In this document: in pieces, positions 1 through 6,528 of the stretch
How positions within the stretch are numbered: the first letter of the stretch is position 1
Layout: every line of letters begins with the position of its first letter
Program-made: the position numbers and the translations under genes
Notes under the pieces: generated by a model
Databases searched by the model: none
The model's input: only the letters and a program-made list of their open reading frames with translations
What the model was told of the DNA's origin: nothing
Origin: Spirochaetaceae bacterium
Lineage (GTDB): Bacteria; Spirochaetota; Spirochaetia; Treponematales; Treponemataceae
NCBI GenBank assembly: GCA_031272345.1
Contig: JAISTZ010000155.1
Location: 1-30,790 of the forward strand
Direction: 5' to 3'
Length of the DNA stretch: 30,790 nt

Positions 1-580
1 AGTCCTTCGGGTAGATGGGATTGAGCACCACGAGCTCCACCTGCGGCCTGGACGAGCCGGGCCCCTGGCGGTGAAAAATAGTCGCCATGGGCACCACGGG
101 CACATTGAGCCGGGCCGCCAGAAAAAAGGCCCCCTGCCTGAACCGGCGCACCTGATTGCTGTACAGATAACATTCGCCTTCGGGGTAAAAATGGATGAAC
201 CTGCGGTATTTGAAAGCGGCCTTGCAGCCTTCGATGAGCCGGTCCGGCCCGTCGCCGTCAAAGGGCACGGGGACTCCCCCCAGGAGGCGGGTGAAGGTGC
301 CCAAAAAGGGCGACAATACCGTGGCTTCCAGGAGGGTGTGGTAGGTGCGGCGGAAAAAAACCGCGGCGCTCATCAGCAGTGGGTCCAGGAAGGTGGTGTG
401 ATTCGACACGAGAATCGCCTTTTTTATCCCCCTGAGCCGGCTCCTTCCCCGGATTTTGGAGTGGTAGAAGCACCGGTAAAAGGCGTATCCCAGCACCTCG
501 CAGGGATAAAAGGTGAGGTCCGAGGCGATCCTGAAAAAGATAGAACCGTCCACAAGGGGTCTTCCCCGTCTGTAGGGCAC
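1..580 (-). CDS. 1-acylglycerol-3-phosphate acyltransferase-like protein (PlsC family), 3' end outside window
   Basis: The visible 193 residues match the PlsC/LPLAT acyltransferase fold. Block I is NHTTFLDP with the HX4D catalytic pair at His61 and Asp66. A YPEGE acceptor-phosphate motif follows, then a VVPMA stretch typical of the later conserved block. Such enzymes move an acyl chain from acyl-ACP or acyl-CoA to a lipid hydroxyl at the inner membrane face. The start is GTG at 580, chosen because AAGGAGA lies 7 nt upstream and no better start exists. It sits 40 nt after the glycosyltransferase stop on the same strand. The pairing with a membrane glycosyltransferase suggests acylation of a glycolipid rather than ordinary phosphatidate synthesis, though plain PlsC cannot be excluded. 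The C-terminus runs off the left edge. Confidence 0.85.
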   Translation of the reverse strand, partial: MPYRRGRPLVDGSIFFRIASDLTFYPCEVLGYAFYRCFYHSKIRGRSRLRGIKKAILVSNHTTFLDPLLMSAAVFFRRTYHTLLEATVLSPFLGTFTRLLGGVPVPFDGDGPDRLIEGCKAAFKYRRFIHFYPEGECYLYSNQVRRFRQGAFFLAARLNVPVVPMATIFHRQGPGSSRPQVELVVLNPIYPKD

Positions 581-620
581 TAGGCGTCTCCTTTTTTTGC
601 GGAAAGATATGACATCCCTT

Positions 621-1772
621 TCATTTTATGAGCCGCCCCTTCCACAGGTAGCCCACGCCGAACATCGACCCGTACCAGGAATACATGGCCATAATCGTCA
701 GGTTGACGAAGAGGACCGGGTAGTAAAACGCCGGCCCCAGGGGCAGCTTTTGGAACCAAAAGAGGGTGAACCACGCAAGAAAAATCAGCGCCACGTGGAC
801 GGCCAGGCACAGGGCGAAGGTGTCCAGGGGCTGCGCAAAAAACAGCGCCGCAACCACCCGGTAGAACAGGATGAACGGCGGGAACAGCATAAAAATCACG
901 ATTGCCGCCAGAATCACAAAGAGGACGGCGGTTCTTTTTTCAAAGAAATCGAAGATGTTCTTGCCGATCCCGCAGACGGCGTCCCTGTAGGAATGGTACA
1001 TCCTGCACCGGGCAACGGATTCGGTCATAATGAAGAGGGTTTTATACCCCGCCCTTTTGAGCAGCCTCGCCAGGTACATGTCCTCGGTGGTCATTTTTTT
1101 TACCGCCTCGTACCCGCCGATGGCCCTGAAGGATGAGGCCCGGACCGCGATGTACTGGCCGATGGCCGCCGCGAACATGGGGTTGCGGAGGACCTTGTCC
1201 AGGGGAAGGAGCAGGATGAATCCCGTGAGCATGAACATCAGGGGCACCGTGAGCCGCTCCCCCAGGGTCAGCAGGTCCTGGTGGATGTACCCGGAGATCA
1301 TGTCCGCGTTGTTCCGGATAAGATTCGCCGCCGCATAACTGACGGAATCCGGCGTGTGCACCGTATCGGCGTCGGTAAAGAGCAGGAACTCCCCCTCCGC
1401 CCTGGCGGTGAGCTGGTGCATGGCGTAGCACTTTCCCTGCCAGTCGTGGGGCAGGGGCTTGCCGTCGAAACAGCGGACCTTGCCCGGAAATTTTTGCTCG
1501 TACTCCCGCAGGATGGCCAGGGTGTTGTCCTCGGAATTGTCGTTGAGCACGAGAATCTCGTAGTTCCGGTAGGTCTGATTCAGCAGGGAATCCAGGCAGT
1601 TCCTGATGTTGTCTTCCTCGTTCCGGGCGGGCACAAGCACGGAAACCCTGGGGCCGTCACAGGAGAGAATCCCCCTGGAATGACGCCGCATCCACAGGAT
1701 GTTCGCGAGGCAAAAAAGCAGGAAGAACCCCCCCACCCCGGCAAGAACGTATCCGTAATAAAGTCCGACCAT
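621..1772 (-). CDS. Membrane-anchored family 2 glycosyltransferase
   Basis: This 383-residue protein has an N-terminal membrane segment (about residues 7-27). A GT-A domain follows: VSVLVPARNEEDNI near residues 43-56, a nucleotide-sugar/metal FTDAD motif with Asp134 and Asp136, and a TTED acid pair at Glu230-Asp231. Three or more hydrophobic segments lie after residue 270. The layout resembles CrtQ or hopanoid-associated HpnB-like enzymes that glycosylate a lipid at the cytoplasmic face, which is a family-level inference. The ATG at 1772 has an AAAGGG sequence 6 nt upstream. It lies 17 nt after the TPR gene stop and 40 nt before the acyltransferase start, so the three genes probably form one transcript. 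The sugar and the acceptor lipid cannot be told from sequence. Confidence 0.85.
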   Translation of the reverse strand: MVGLYYGYVLAGVGGFFLLFCLANILWMRRHSRGILSCDGPRVSVLVPARNEEDNIRNCLDSLLNQTYRNYEILVLNDNSEDNTLAILREYEQKFPGKVRCFDGKPLPHDWQGKCYAMHQLTARAEGEFLLFTDADTVHTPDSVSYAAANLIRNNADMISGYIHQDLLTLGERLTVPLMFMLTGFILLLPLDKVLRNPMFAAAIGQYIAVRASSFRAIGGYEAVKKMTTEDMYLARLLKRAGYKTLFIMTESVARCRMYHSYRDAVCGIGKNIFDFFEKRTAVLFVILAAIVIFMLFPPFILFYRVVAALFFAQPLDTFALCLAVHVALIFLAWFTLFWFQKLPLGPAFYYPVLFVNLTIMAMYSWYGSMFGVGYLWKGRLIK

Positions 1773-1789
1773 GATTACCCTTTACCGCT

Positions 1790-2521
1790 TTAGTTTTTAG
1801 CCCGGCGCAGCAAATCCAGCACAAATTCATTCGCGGGATAAATTTCCAGAGCCCTGGTGAACCAGGAGGCTGCTTCCGGGTAATCCTTCAACTGAAAATA
1901 CCCGTATCCGATGGCGCTGACGATATTGAATTCGTCGTCCCTTTGCAAGCGCACCGACGTATCCTCCAGGAGGCCCTTGAAGTTTTTTATGCCCAGTTTG
2001 TAGTTGTGAAAGGGAGGCGGGGCGTACACGTGCTGGGCGTAGAGGAGCACGTAGGCGGCGCCCGTCTCCGGCGCGGCCTTGATCACCTGCCTGGCGATGC
2101 CGCTTATCTTTGACCCGTAAAAAATTGCGTAGGACGTGGGTTTTACGATGCAGTTTTGGGAAACATTCTCCGCATACATCACCCAGGCGTCGCTCAGGTT
2201 CGATGAATCCGCGGCTTCCTTGGCGTAGGCGGCGCCCTTGTCAAAGAATTCCCCCGCCCGGTCATTTTTTTTGCCGTACAGGCAGTTTCTTCCCATCATA
2301 TATTCGCACTTTGAAAGGGCCGTAAGCAGAACGGGGCCCGAAAAGGCGTTCTCCGCGGCCAGAACCGCCTCCTGGTAGAGCCCGGCGATGCGGGAATCGG
2401 GAGCCCGGTTATACATGGCGTCCCTGAGGGCGGTGAATTCCGGCCACAACACCGTTGTCCCTTCGGCGGACGCAAGCAGCGGAGCCAGGCACAGCAGACC
2501 AAGGGCCATCAATTTCTTCAT
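1790..2521 (-). CDS. Secreted TPR-like protein of unknown function
   Basis: The product has 243 residues. It begins with a signal peptide (MKKLMALGLLCLAPLLASA, with an ASA-EG cleavage site), so it is probably periplasmic. The C-terminal 50 residues contain a tetratricopeptide-like unit (GYFQLKDYPEAASWFTRALEIYP). The middle is helical with several Ala-rich segments that may be degenerate TPRs. The ATG at 2521 was chosen over an in-frame upstream TTG (2566) because it places the signal peptide at the N-terminus. No Shine-Dalgarno precedes it, and a TACTTT hexamer ends 6 nt upstream, so the message may be leaderless. It is first in the operon with the glycosyltransferase and acyltransferase. I do not recognise a specific function. 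Confidence 0.75.
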   Translation of the reverse strand: MKKLMALGLLCLAPLLASAEGTTVLWPEFTALRDAMYNRAPDSRIAGLYQEAVLAAENAFSGPVLLTALSKCEYMMGRNCLYGKKNDRAGEFFDKGAAYAKEAADSSNLSDAWVMYAENVSQNCIVKPTSYAIFYGSKISGIARQVIKAAPETGAAYVLLYAQHVYAPPPFHNYKLGIKNFKGLLEDTSVRLQRDDEFNIVSAIGYGYFQLKDYPEAASWFTRALEIYPANEFVLDLLRRAKN

Positions 2522-2527
2522 CACATA

Positions 2528-2554
2528 AAAGTACCACAAAACAGGAAAGAACAA
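2528..2554 (-). promoter_or_regulatory. Possible leaderless promoter of the TPR-glycosyltransferase-acyltransferase operon
   Basis: On the minus strand a TACTTT hexamer (2533-2528) stops 6 nt before the ATG at 2521. A weak TTGTTC lies 15 bp further upstream (2554-2549). There is no Shine-Dalgarno in the gap. The -35 fit and spacing are poor, so this is the weakest member of the leaderless set in this window. Confidence 0.35.
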
Positions 2555-2594
2555 CAGGGTTTCCAAAAAAATTCGAGAAAAATTTCAAAATCCC

Positions 2595-2623
2595 TTGACA
2601 TTTTTTTAGGGAAGGTTTATAAA
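2595..2623 (+). promoter_or_regulatory. Sigma-70-type promoter of glnN
   Basis: TTGACA (2595-2600), 17 bp, TATAAA (2618-2623). Transcription should start near 2630, just before the leader hairpin. The -35 context CCCTTGACATTT is repeated at the amt promoter. No sigma-54 GG-GC element was seen, so control by a sigma-54/NtrC pair is not suggested. Confidence 0.8.
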
Positions 2624-2633
2624 AATGATAGAC

Positions 2634-2679
2634 ATCAAAGGCGATGTAGGCAAAGCTCTGCCCGCATCGTCTTTTTTTT
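2634..2679 (+). promoter_or_regulatory. Terminator-like leader hairpin (candidate attenuator) of glnN
   Basis: The element opens with ATCAAAGGCGATG (2634-2646), identical to the amt leader. GGCGATG (2640-2646) pairs with CATCGTC (2665-2671). An internal UA/CG mismatch follows, then GGCA (2649-2652) pairs with TGCC (2659-2662) around a 6-nt loop. Eight T residues follow (2672-2679). It has the form of an intrinsic terminator placed between promoter and start codon, so premature termination is a plausible regulated step in glutamine synthetase expression. The trans-acting factor or ligand is unknown. Confidence 0.65.
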
Positions 2680-2687
2680 ATTTTAAA

Positions 2688-2714
2688 GCGGCCCCAGGCG
2701 GCAACGCCCGCCGC
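2688..2714 (+). promoter_or_regulatory. Second leader hairpin with GCAA tetraloop next to the glnN ribosome-binding site
   Basis: GCGGC (2688-2692) pairs with GCCGC (2710-2714), and inside it GGCG (2697-2700) pairs with CGCC (2705-2708) around a GCAA tetraloop. The AAAGGA Shine-Dalgarno (2715-2720) follows directly, and the ATG is at 2729. No U-tract follows, so this is not itself a terminator. It could affect message stability or ribosome access. Confidence 0.45.
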
Positions 2715-2728
2715 AAAGGACGGAAAAC

Positions 2729-4816
2729 ATGAGTAAACTTCCCGAAATCTTTGGAAGTCTGGTATTTAACGACACTGTAATGAAACAGCGCCTCCCCAAG
2801 GAGACCTACAGGTCGTTAAAAAAAGCCGTGCAGGAAAACAAGCCCCTCGATGTGAACGTAGCTAACGTCATCGCCAGCGCCATGAAGGACTGGGCCGTAG
2901 AAAAGGGCGCCACCCACTTCACCCCCTGGTTCCAGCCCATGACGGGGATCACCGCGGAGAAGCACGACAGCTTCATCTCCCCCACCCCTGACGGGGGGGT
3001 CATCATGGAGTTCTCCGGCAAGGAGCTCGTCAAGGGCGAGCCGGACGCATCCAGCTTCCCCTCCGGGGGCATCCGCGCCACCTTCGAGGCCCGGGGCTAC
3101 ACCGCCTGGGACCCCACCTCCTACGCCTTCATCAAGGACAATTCCCTGTGCATCCCCACGGCGTTCTGCTCCTACACCGGGGAGGCCCTGGACAAAAAAA
3201 CCCCCCTCCTGCGCTCAATGGAGGCCCTGGACGCCCAGGCCCTGCGGATTCTCCGGCTTTTCGGCAACGTGGACGCAAAAAAGGTGCTCACCACCGTGGG
3301 GCCGGAGCAGGAATACTTCCTCGTGGATAAGGCCCTCCACGACAAACGCAAGGACCTGATTTTCTGCGGCCGCACCCTCTTCGGCGCAAAGCCCCCCAAG
3401 GGCCAGGAGCTGGAGGACCACTACTTCGGGGCAATCAAACCCAGAATCGCGGCCTACATGAAGGACCTGAACGAGCAGCTCTGGAAGCTCGGGGTCCTCG
3501 CCAAAACCGAACACAACGAGGTGGCCCCGGCCCAGCACGAGCTGGCCCCCATCTTTTCAACCACCAACGTGGCCACTGACCACAACCAGCTTACCATGGA
3601 GGTGATGAAAAAAACCGCCCTCAAACACGGCCTCGTGTGCCTCCTGCACGAGAAACCCTTTGCGGGCATCAACGGATCGGGCAAGCACAACAACTGGTCC
3701 CTTTCCACTGATACGGGAGTCAACCTGCTGGAGCCGGGGGAATCACCCTCTGAAAACGCCCAGTTCCTGCTGTTCCTGGTGGCGGTCGTCAAGGCGATCG
3801 ACGAATACCAGGAACTTCTGCGGGTGTCCGTGGCAACCGCGGGCAACGACCACCGGCTGGGGGCAAACGAGGCCCCCCCGGCGATCGTGTCGGTGTTCCT
3901 GGGGGAGGAGCTCACGGGCATCCTCGACGCAATCGAAAGCGGCAAGCCCTACGGCAAAAAAGCGCCCCAGGAGATGACCATCGGGGTCAATGTGCTGCCG
4001 CGCTTCCCCAAGGACACCACCGACAGGAACAGGACGTCCCCCTTCGCCTTCACGGGCAATAAGTTTGAATTCCGCATGGTCGGCTCGTCCCTCTCCATCG
4101 CGGGGCCGAACTTCGTGCTCAACACGATTGTGGCCGATTCCCTCAAGGAATTCGCCGACAAGCTCGAAAAGGCCAAGAATTTTACCGCGGAGCTCAACGC
4201 CCTCATCAAGGACACCATAAAGGCCCACAAACGGATCATCTTCAACGGCAACAACTACGAAGAATCCTGGGTGAAGGAAGCGGAAAAACGGGGCCTGGCG
4301 AACCTGAAGACCGTGCCGGAGTCGGTGGAAAGCTTCATCGCCCCCAAAAGCGTGGGGGTGCTCACCAAATTCGGGGTCCTCACCAAGAAGGAAATTCACT
4401 CCCGGTACGAAATCACCCTGGAGAACTACTGCAAGGTCCTGAACATCGAGGTCCTCACCATGCTGGAGATGATACACAAGGAGATCCTTCCCGGGGTATT
4501 CAAGTACGTCACCAGCGTCGCGGCGACGGCCCTTTCGGTAAAGCAGCTCGGGGGCGCGCCCACCGGGGCCGAGGAAGCCCTGGTGTCGAAGCTCTCCCGC
4601 CTGGCGGAAGACCTGGCCGGCAAGGCCGCCGCCCTGGAAGGGGAGCTCCTCAAGGTGAAGGCGATTGAATCCGCCAAGGATCAGGCCACGGCGTTTGCCG
4701 CAACGGTGGTCCCCCTGATGGCGGAAACCCGCGCTGTGGCTGACGAAATCGAGCCCCTGGTTGCCGAGGAATTCCTCCCCTTCCCAACCTACGGGGACTT
4801 GCTCTTCAGGGTGTGA
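2729..4816 (+). CDS. glnN: Type III glutamine synthetase (GSIII)
   Basis: A 695-residue protein, the usual size for GSIII and far longer than GSI or GSII. It makes glutamine from glutamate, ammonia and ATP in the cytoplasm. Visible landmarks are an N-terminal GSIII region with FPSGGIRATFEARGYT (about residues 110-125), the active-site segments GPEQEYFLVD (191-200) and KTEHNEVAPAQHEL (259-272), and GINGSGKHNNWS (313-324). A GSIII-type helical tail follows after residue 600. The ATG has AAAGGA 8 nt upstream. The gene has its own promoter and leader hairpin, matching those of the amt gene downstream, which points to a shared nitrogen response. Its last 28 bp overlap the convergent ATPase gene, and no separate terminator is visible. 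Confidence 0.97.
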   Translation: MSKLPEIFGSLVFNDTVMKQRLPKETYRSLKKAVQENKPLDVNVANVIASAMKDWAVEKGATHFTPWFQPMTGITAEKHDSFISPTPDGGVIMEFSGKELVKGEPDASSFPSGGIRATFEARGYTAWDPTSYAFIKDNSLCIPTAFCSYTGEALDKKTPLLRSMEALDAQALRILRLFGNVDAKKVLTTVGPEQEYFLVDKALHDKRKDLIFCGRTLFGAKPPKGQELEDHYFGAIKPRIAAYMKDLNEQLWKLGVLAKTEHNEVAPAQHELAPIFSTTNVATDHNQLTMEVMKKTALKHGLVCLLHEKPFAGINGSGKHNNWSLSTDTGVNLLEPGESPSENAQFLLFLVAVVKAIDEYQELLRVSVATAGNDHRLGANEAPPAIVSVFLGEELTGILDAIESGKPYGKKAPQEMTIGVNVLPRFPKDTTDRNRTSPFAFTGNKFEFRMVGSSLSIAGPNFVLNTIVADSLKEFADKLEKAKNFTAELNALIKDTIKAHKRIIFNGNNYEESWVKEAEKRGLANLKTVPESVESFIAPKSVGVLTKFGVLTKKEIHSRYEITLENYCKVLNIEVLTMLEMIHKEILPGVFKYVTSVAATALSVKQLGGAPTGAEEALVSKLSRLAEDLAGKAAALEGELLKVKAIESAKDQATAFAATVVPLMAETRAVADEIEPLVAEEFLPFPTYGDLLFRV

Positions 4817-6156
4817 CCTTTAAAGCTCCGGCGGGCGGCTTCCGCGCCCCTGTCCGGGCCGAGGCAGAAAAGGGCGTACAGGGGGATGTTGCGGACATTG
4901 TTCACAAACCCAAAGTTGCCCTTCCGCACCTTGAGGGAATAGGAGCATCCGAAGGTCCTGCAAAATGACCCAAGACCGGCGGATGCTTTATTTTTGCCCG
5001 ATTTAACTTCCACCGGAATAACGCCCTGGGGGGTGTCGATAAGAAAGTCAATCTCCTGGGCGTTGTCCCCCTTCCAGTAGAAGAGGGGGACCCCTGCGGC
5101 AGCCAACTGGGAGGCCGCGTAGTTTTCCGTGATGACCCCCTTGTAGTAGAAATCCCTGTCGAGCATGATTTCCGGAAGCCGTATGCCCAGGGCGTTGCAC
5201 AGCATCCCCGGGTCGTTGAGGAACATCTTGAAAAACCCGTCCCGGACATAGCCCCTGAGGGGCATCCGGGGCGCGGACACGGCGTCGCAGAGGTAGACCA
5301 TGCCGCTCGAAACCAGCCAGTCCAATGCGGAGGCGTAATCCCGGCTCCGCGCGCCCCGCCGCACTTCCCCGTATTGGAACTTGCTGCTCCTGTTCCCGAG
5401 CTGGGCGGGGATGGAATTGTAGACCGCCTCTATCTTGGCGCTCTCGGCCTTGCTCTGCACATACTTGGTCATGTCCGCAAGATAGGCGAGCCGGATGTCG
5501 GTGAGGATTTTGCCGTTGAAGCGCAGCACGTCATGGTCGTTTTTGATGATGTTGGCCGCGGCTTCGGGCATACCCCCGCAGCACAGGTAGGCCCGGTAGA
5601 GATTCAGACATTTTTCGTGCAGGGGCGCGGACATGGCCCTGTTTTTTGCAAAGCAGGCGCGAATCTCCTCCGCAAGGGCGGCGCAGCCCGCGGCCCAGAG
5701 GTATTCCTCAAAGTCCATGGGGTACATACGCAGCATTTCAACCTTGCCCACGGGGAAGGGCTTTGAAAACCTGTTGAGCTTGACCCCCAGGAGGGAGCCC
5801 GCGCAGATGATTTTATAGGGGACATCTGCCTCGGCGAAGAATTTCAGGGCCGCGATGATGTCCTCCGAATGCTGCACCTCGTCAAAAAAAATCACCGTGC
5901 GCGCAAAATCAATGGCCCCGCCCTCCAGGAGCGCGAGACGCCGCAGCTTTTCCTCTGGCCTTATGGGCTCGGCGAAGAGGGCGCAAATATCCGGCCTGTC
6001 GAAGAGATTGAAGGCGAGATATTTTTTTGCCTCCCCCTTGAGGAACTCCGTGATGGTGTAGGTTTTTCCTATTTGACGGGCGCCCATCAGGATAAGGGGC
6101 AGCCGGGAGTCACTTTCTTTCCAGGCAAGTAAATCGCTATAAATCTTCCGTTCCAT
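4789..6156 (-). CDS. AAA+ ATPase with C-terminal DUF4143 / PD-(D/E)XK-like domain
   Basis: A 455-residue protein of the ATPase-DUF4143 type. Walker A is GARQIGKT (residues 25-32), and Walker B is VIFFDE (88-93) followed by VQH. A sensor-like ICAGSLLG segment follows. The C-terminal half carries ITENYAASQL and then EIDFLI...VIPVEVKSG, a nuclease-like D-ExK signature with Asp370, Glu383 and Lys385. The family is common and often accessory in bacteria, and its biological role is poorly known. The gene is antisense between two co-regulated nitrogen genes and overlaps the glnN end by 28 bp, as expected for an insertion or late acquisition. There is no Shine-Dalgarno before the ATG at 6156. The start abuts a five-copy 33-bp repeat array, probably its own control region. 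Confidence 0.9.
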   Translation of the reverse strand: MERKIYSDLLAWKESDSRLPLILMGARQIGKTYTITEFLKGEAKKYLAFNLFDRPDICALFAEPIRPEEKLRRLALLEGGAIDFARTVIFFDEVQHSEDIIAALKFFAEADVPYKIICAGSLLGVKLNRFSKPFPVGKVEMLRMYPMDFEEYLWAAGCAALAEEIRACFAKNRAMSAPLHEKCLNLYRAYLCCGGMPEAAANIIKNDHDVLRFNGKILTDIRLAYLADMTKYVQSKAESAKIEAVYNSIPAQLGNRSSKFQYGEVRRGARSRDYASALDWLVSSGMVYLCDAVSAPRMPLRGYVRDGFFKMFLNDPGMLCNALGIRLPEIMLDRDFYYKGVITENYAASQLAAAGVPLFYWKGDNAQEIDFLIDTPQGVIPVEVKSGKNKASAGLGSFCRTFGCSYSLKVRKGNFGFVNNVRNIPLYALFCLGPDRGAEAARRSFKGHTLKSKSP

Positions 6157-6163
6157 AATGACT

Positions 6164-6313
6164 AAAATTTCACATTTTTAATAGGTTTTTGTCAAGCAAA
6201 TTTCACATTTTTAATGGTTTTTTAGCGGGAAAATTTCACATTTTTAATAGGTTTTTGAGGATAAAATTTCACATTTTCAATAGTTTTTGATGAAGAAATT
6301 CCACATTTTCCGG
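6164..6313. repeat. Tandem array of five imperfect 33-bp repeats upstream of the ATPase gene
   Basis: The core AAATTTCACATTTTTAAT recurs with AAATTT starting at 6165, 6198, 6231 and 6264. A fifth, decayed unit starts at 6296 (AAATTCCACATTTTC). The period is 33, 33, 33 and 32 bp. Each unit is 26-28 conserved bp, continuing into a GGTTTTTG-like tail in units 1-4, followed by 4-7 variable bp. The array fills the region between the ATPase start (6156) and the amt promoter (6362). The spacers are far too short for CRISPR. The iteron-like layout suggests an array of protein-binding sites. Together with the amt promoter and leader hairpins it accounts for the whole gene-free stretch 6157-6528. Confidence 0.9.
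6167..6195 (-). promoter_or_regulatory. Possible promoter of the ATPase gene inside repeat unit 1
   Basis: On the minus strand TTGACA (6195-6190), 17 bp, then TGAAAT (6172-6167), a weak -10. Transcription would start about 4-5 nt before the ATG at 6156, leaving almost no leader. The -10 and most of the spacer lie in repeat unit 1, and the -35 spans its end and the variable linker. Confidence 0.4.
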
Positions 6314-6361
6314 GATCAGGCGGTTTTGTTGAAAAAAAATCAAAAAAAATCGCAAAGGCCC

Positions 6362-6390
6362 TTGACATTTCTTTTTTTGTTCATTATTTT
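6362..6390 (+). promoter_or_regulatory. Sigma-70-type promoter of the amt-PII gene
   Basis: TTGACA (6362-6367), 17 bp, TATTTT (6385-6390). The upstream context CCCTTGACATTT and the spacing equal those of the glnN promoter. Transcription should start near 6397, at the edge of the shared leader motif. Confidence 0.75.
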
Positions 6391-6396
6391 AAAAAA

Positions 6397-6438
6397 ATCA
6401 AAGGCGATGAGGGCTCCGTGCCCTGATCGCCTTTTTTT
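6397..6438 (+). promoter_or_regulatory. Terminator-like leader hairpin 1 (candidate attenuator) of amt-PII
   Basis: It opens with the same ATCAAAGGCGATG (6397-6409) as glnN. GGCGAT (6403-6408) pairs with ATCGCC (6426-6431). After a G-G mismatch (6409/6425), AGGGC (6410-6414) pairs with GCCCT (6420-6424) around TCCGT. Seven T residues follow (6432-6438). This is a complete intrinsic-terminator shape 90 nt before the start codon. Confidence 0.7.
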
Positions 6439-6462
6439 ATCCGCATCGGTTTCGGTACATAG

Positions 6463-6506
6463 GCGTACGTCCGCTCTTACGCAAGAGGGGGTGTGCGCTT
6501 TTTTTT
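6463..6506 (+). promoter_or_regulatory. Terminator-like leader hairpin 2 of amt-PII
   Basis: GCGTACGTCC (6463-6472) pairs with 6489-6498 over ten pairs, some of them G-U. A G-G mismatch (6473/6488) follows, then CTCTT (6474-6478) pairs with AAGAG (6483-6487) around ACGC. Eight T residues follow (6499-6506). The AAGGAG Shine-Dalgarno begins only 10 nt later (6517-6522). This is the second terminator-like element within one leader, so full expression would require escape from both. Confidence 0.7.
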
Positions 6507-6528
6507 ATTTTATTTTAAGGAGCATGGT

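Noticed and set aside
2634..2679. ANTAR-type antiterminator target in the glnN leader
   Set aside because: The loop is six bases (AAGCTC) and begins with A, but lacks G at position 4. The amt loops have five and four bases.
2595..2728. Known glutamine riboswitch in the glnN leader
   Set aside because: I could not find the conserved core expected for glnA-type glutamine aptamers. The leader is short and dominated by the two hairpins.
6164..6313. CRISPR array
   Set aside because: Units are imperfect, the variable linkers are only 4-7 bp, and no cas gene is nearby. It is an iteron-like tandem array.
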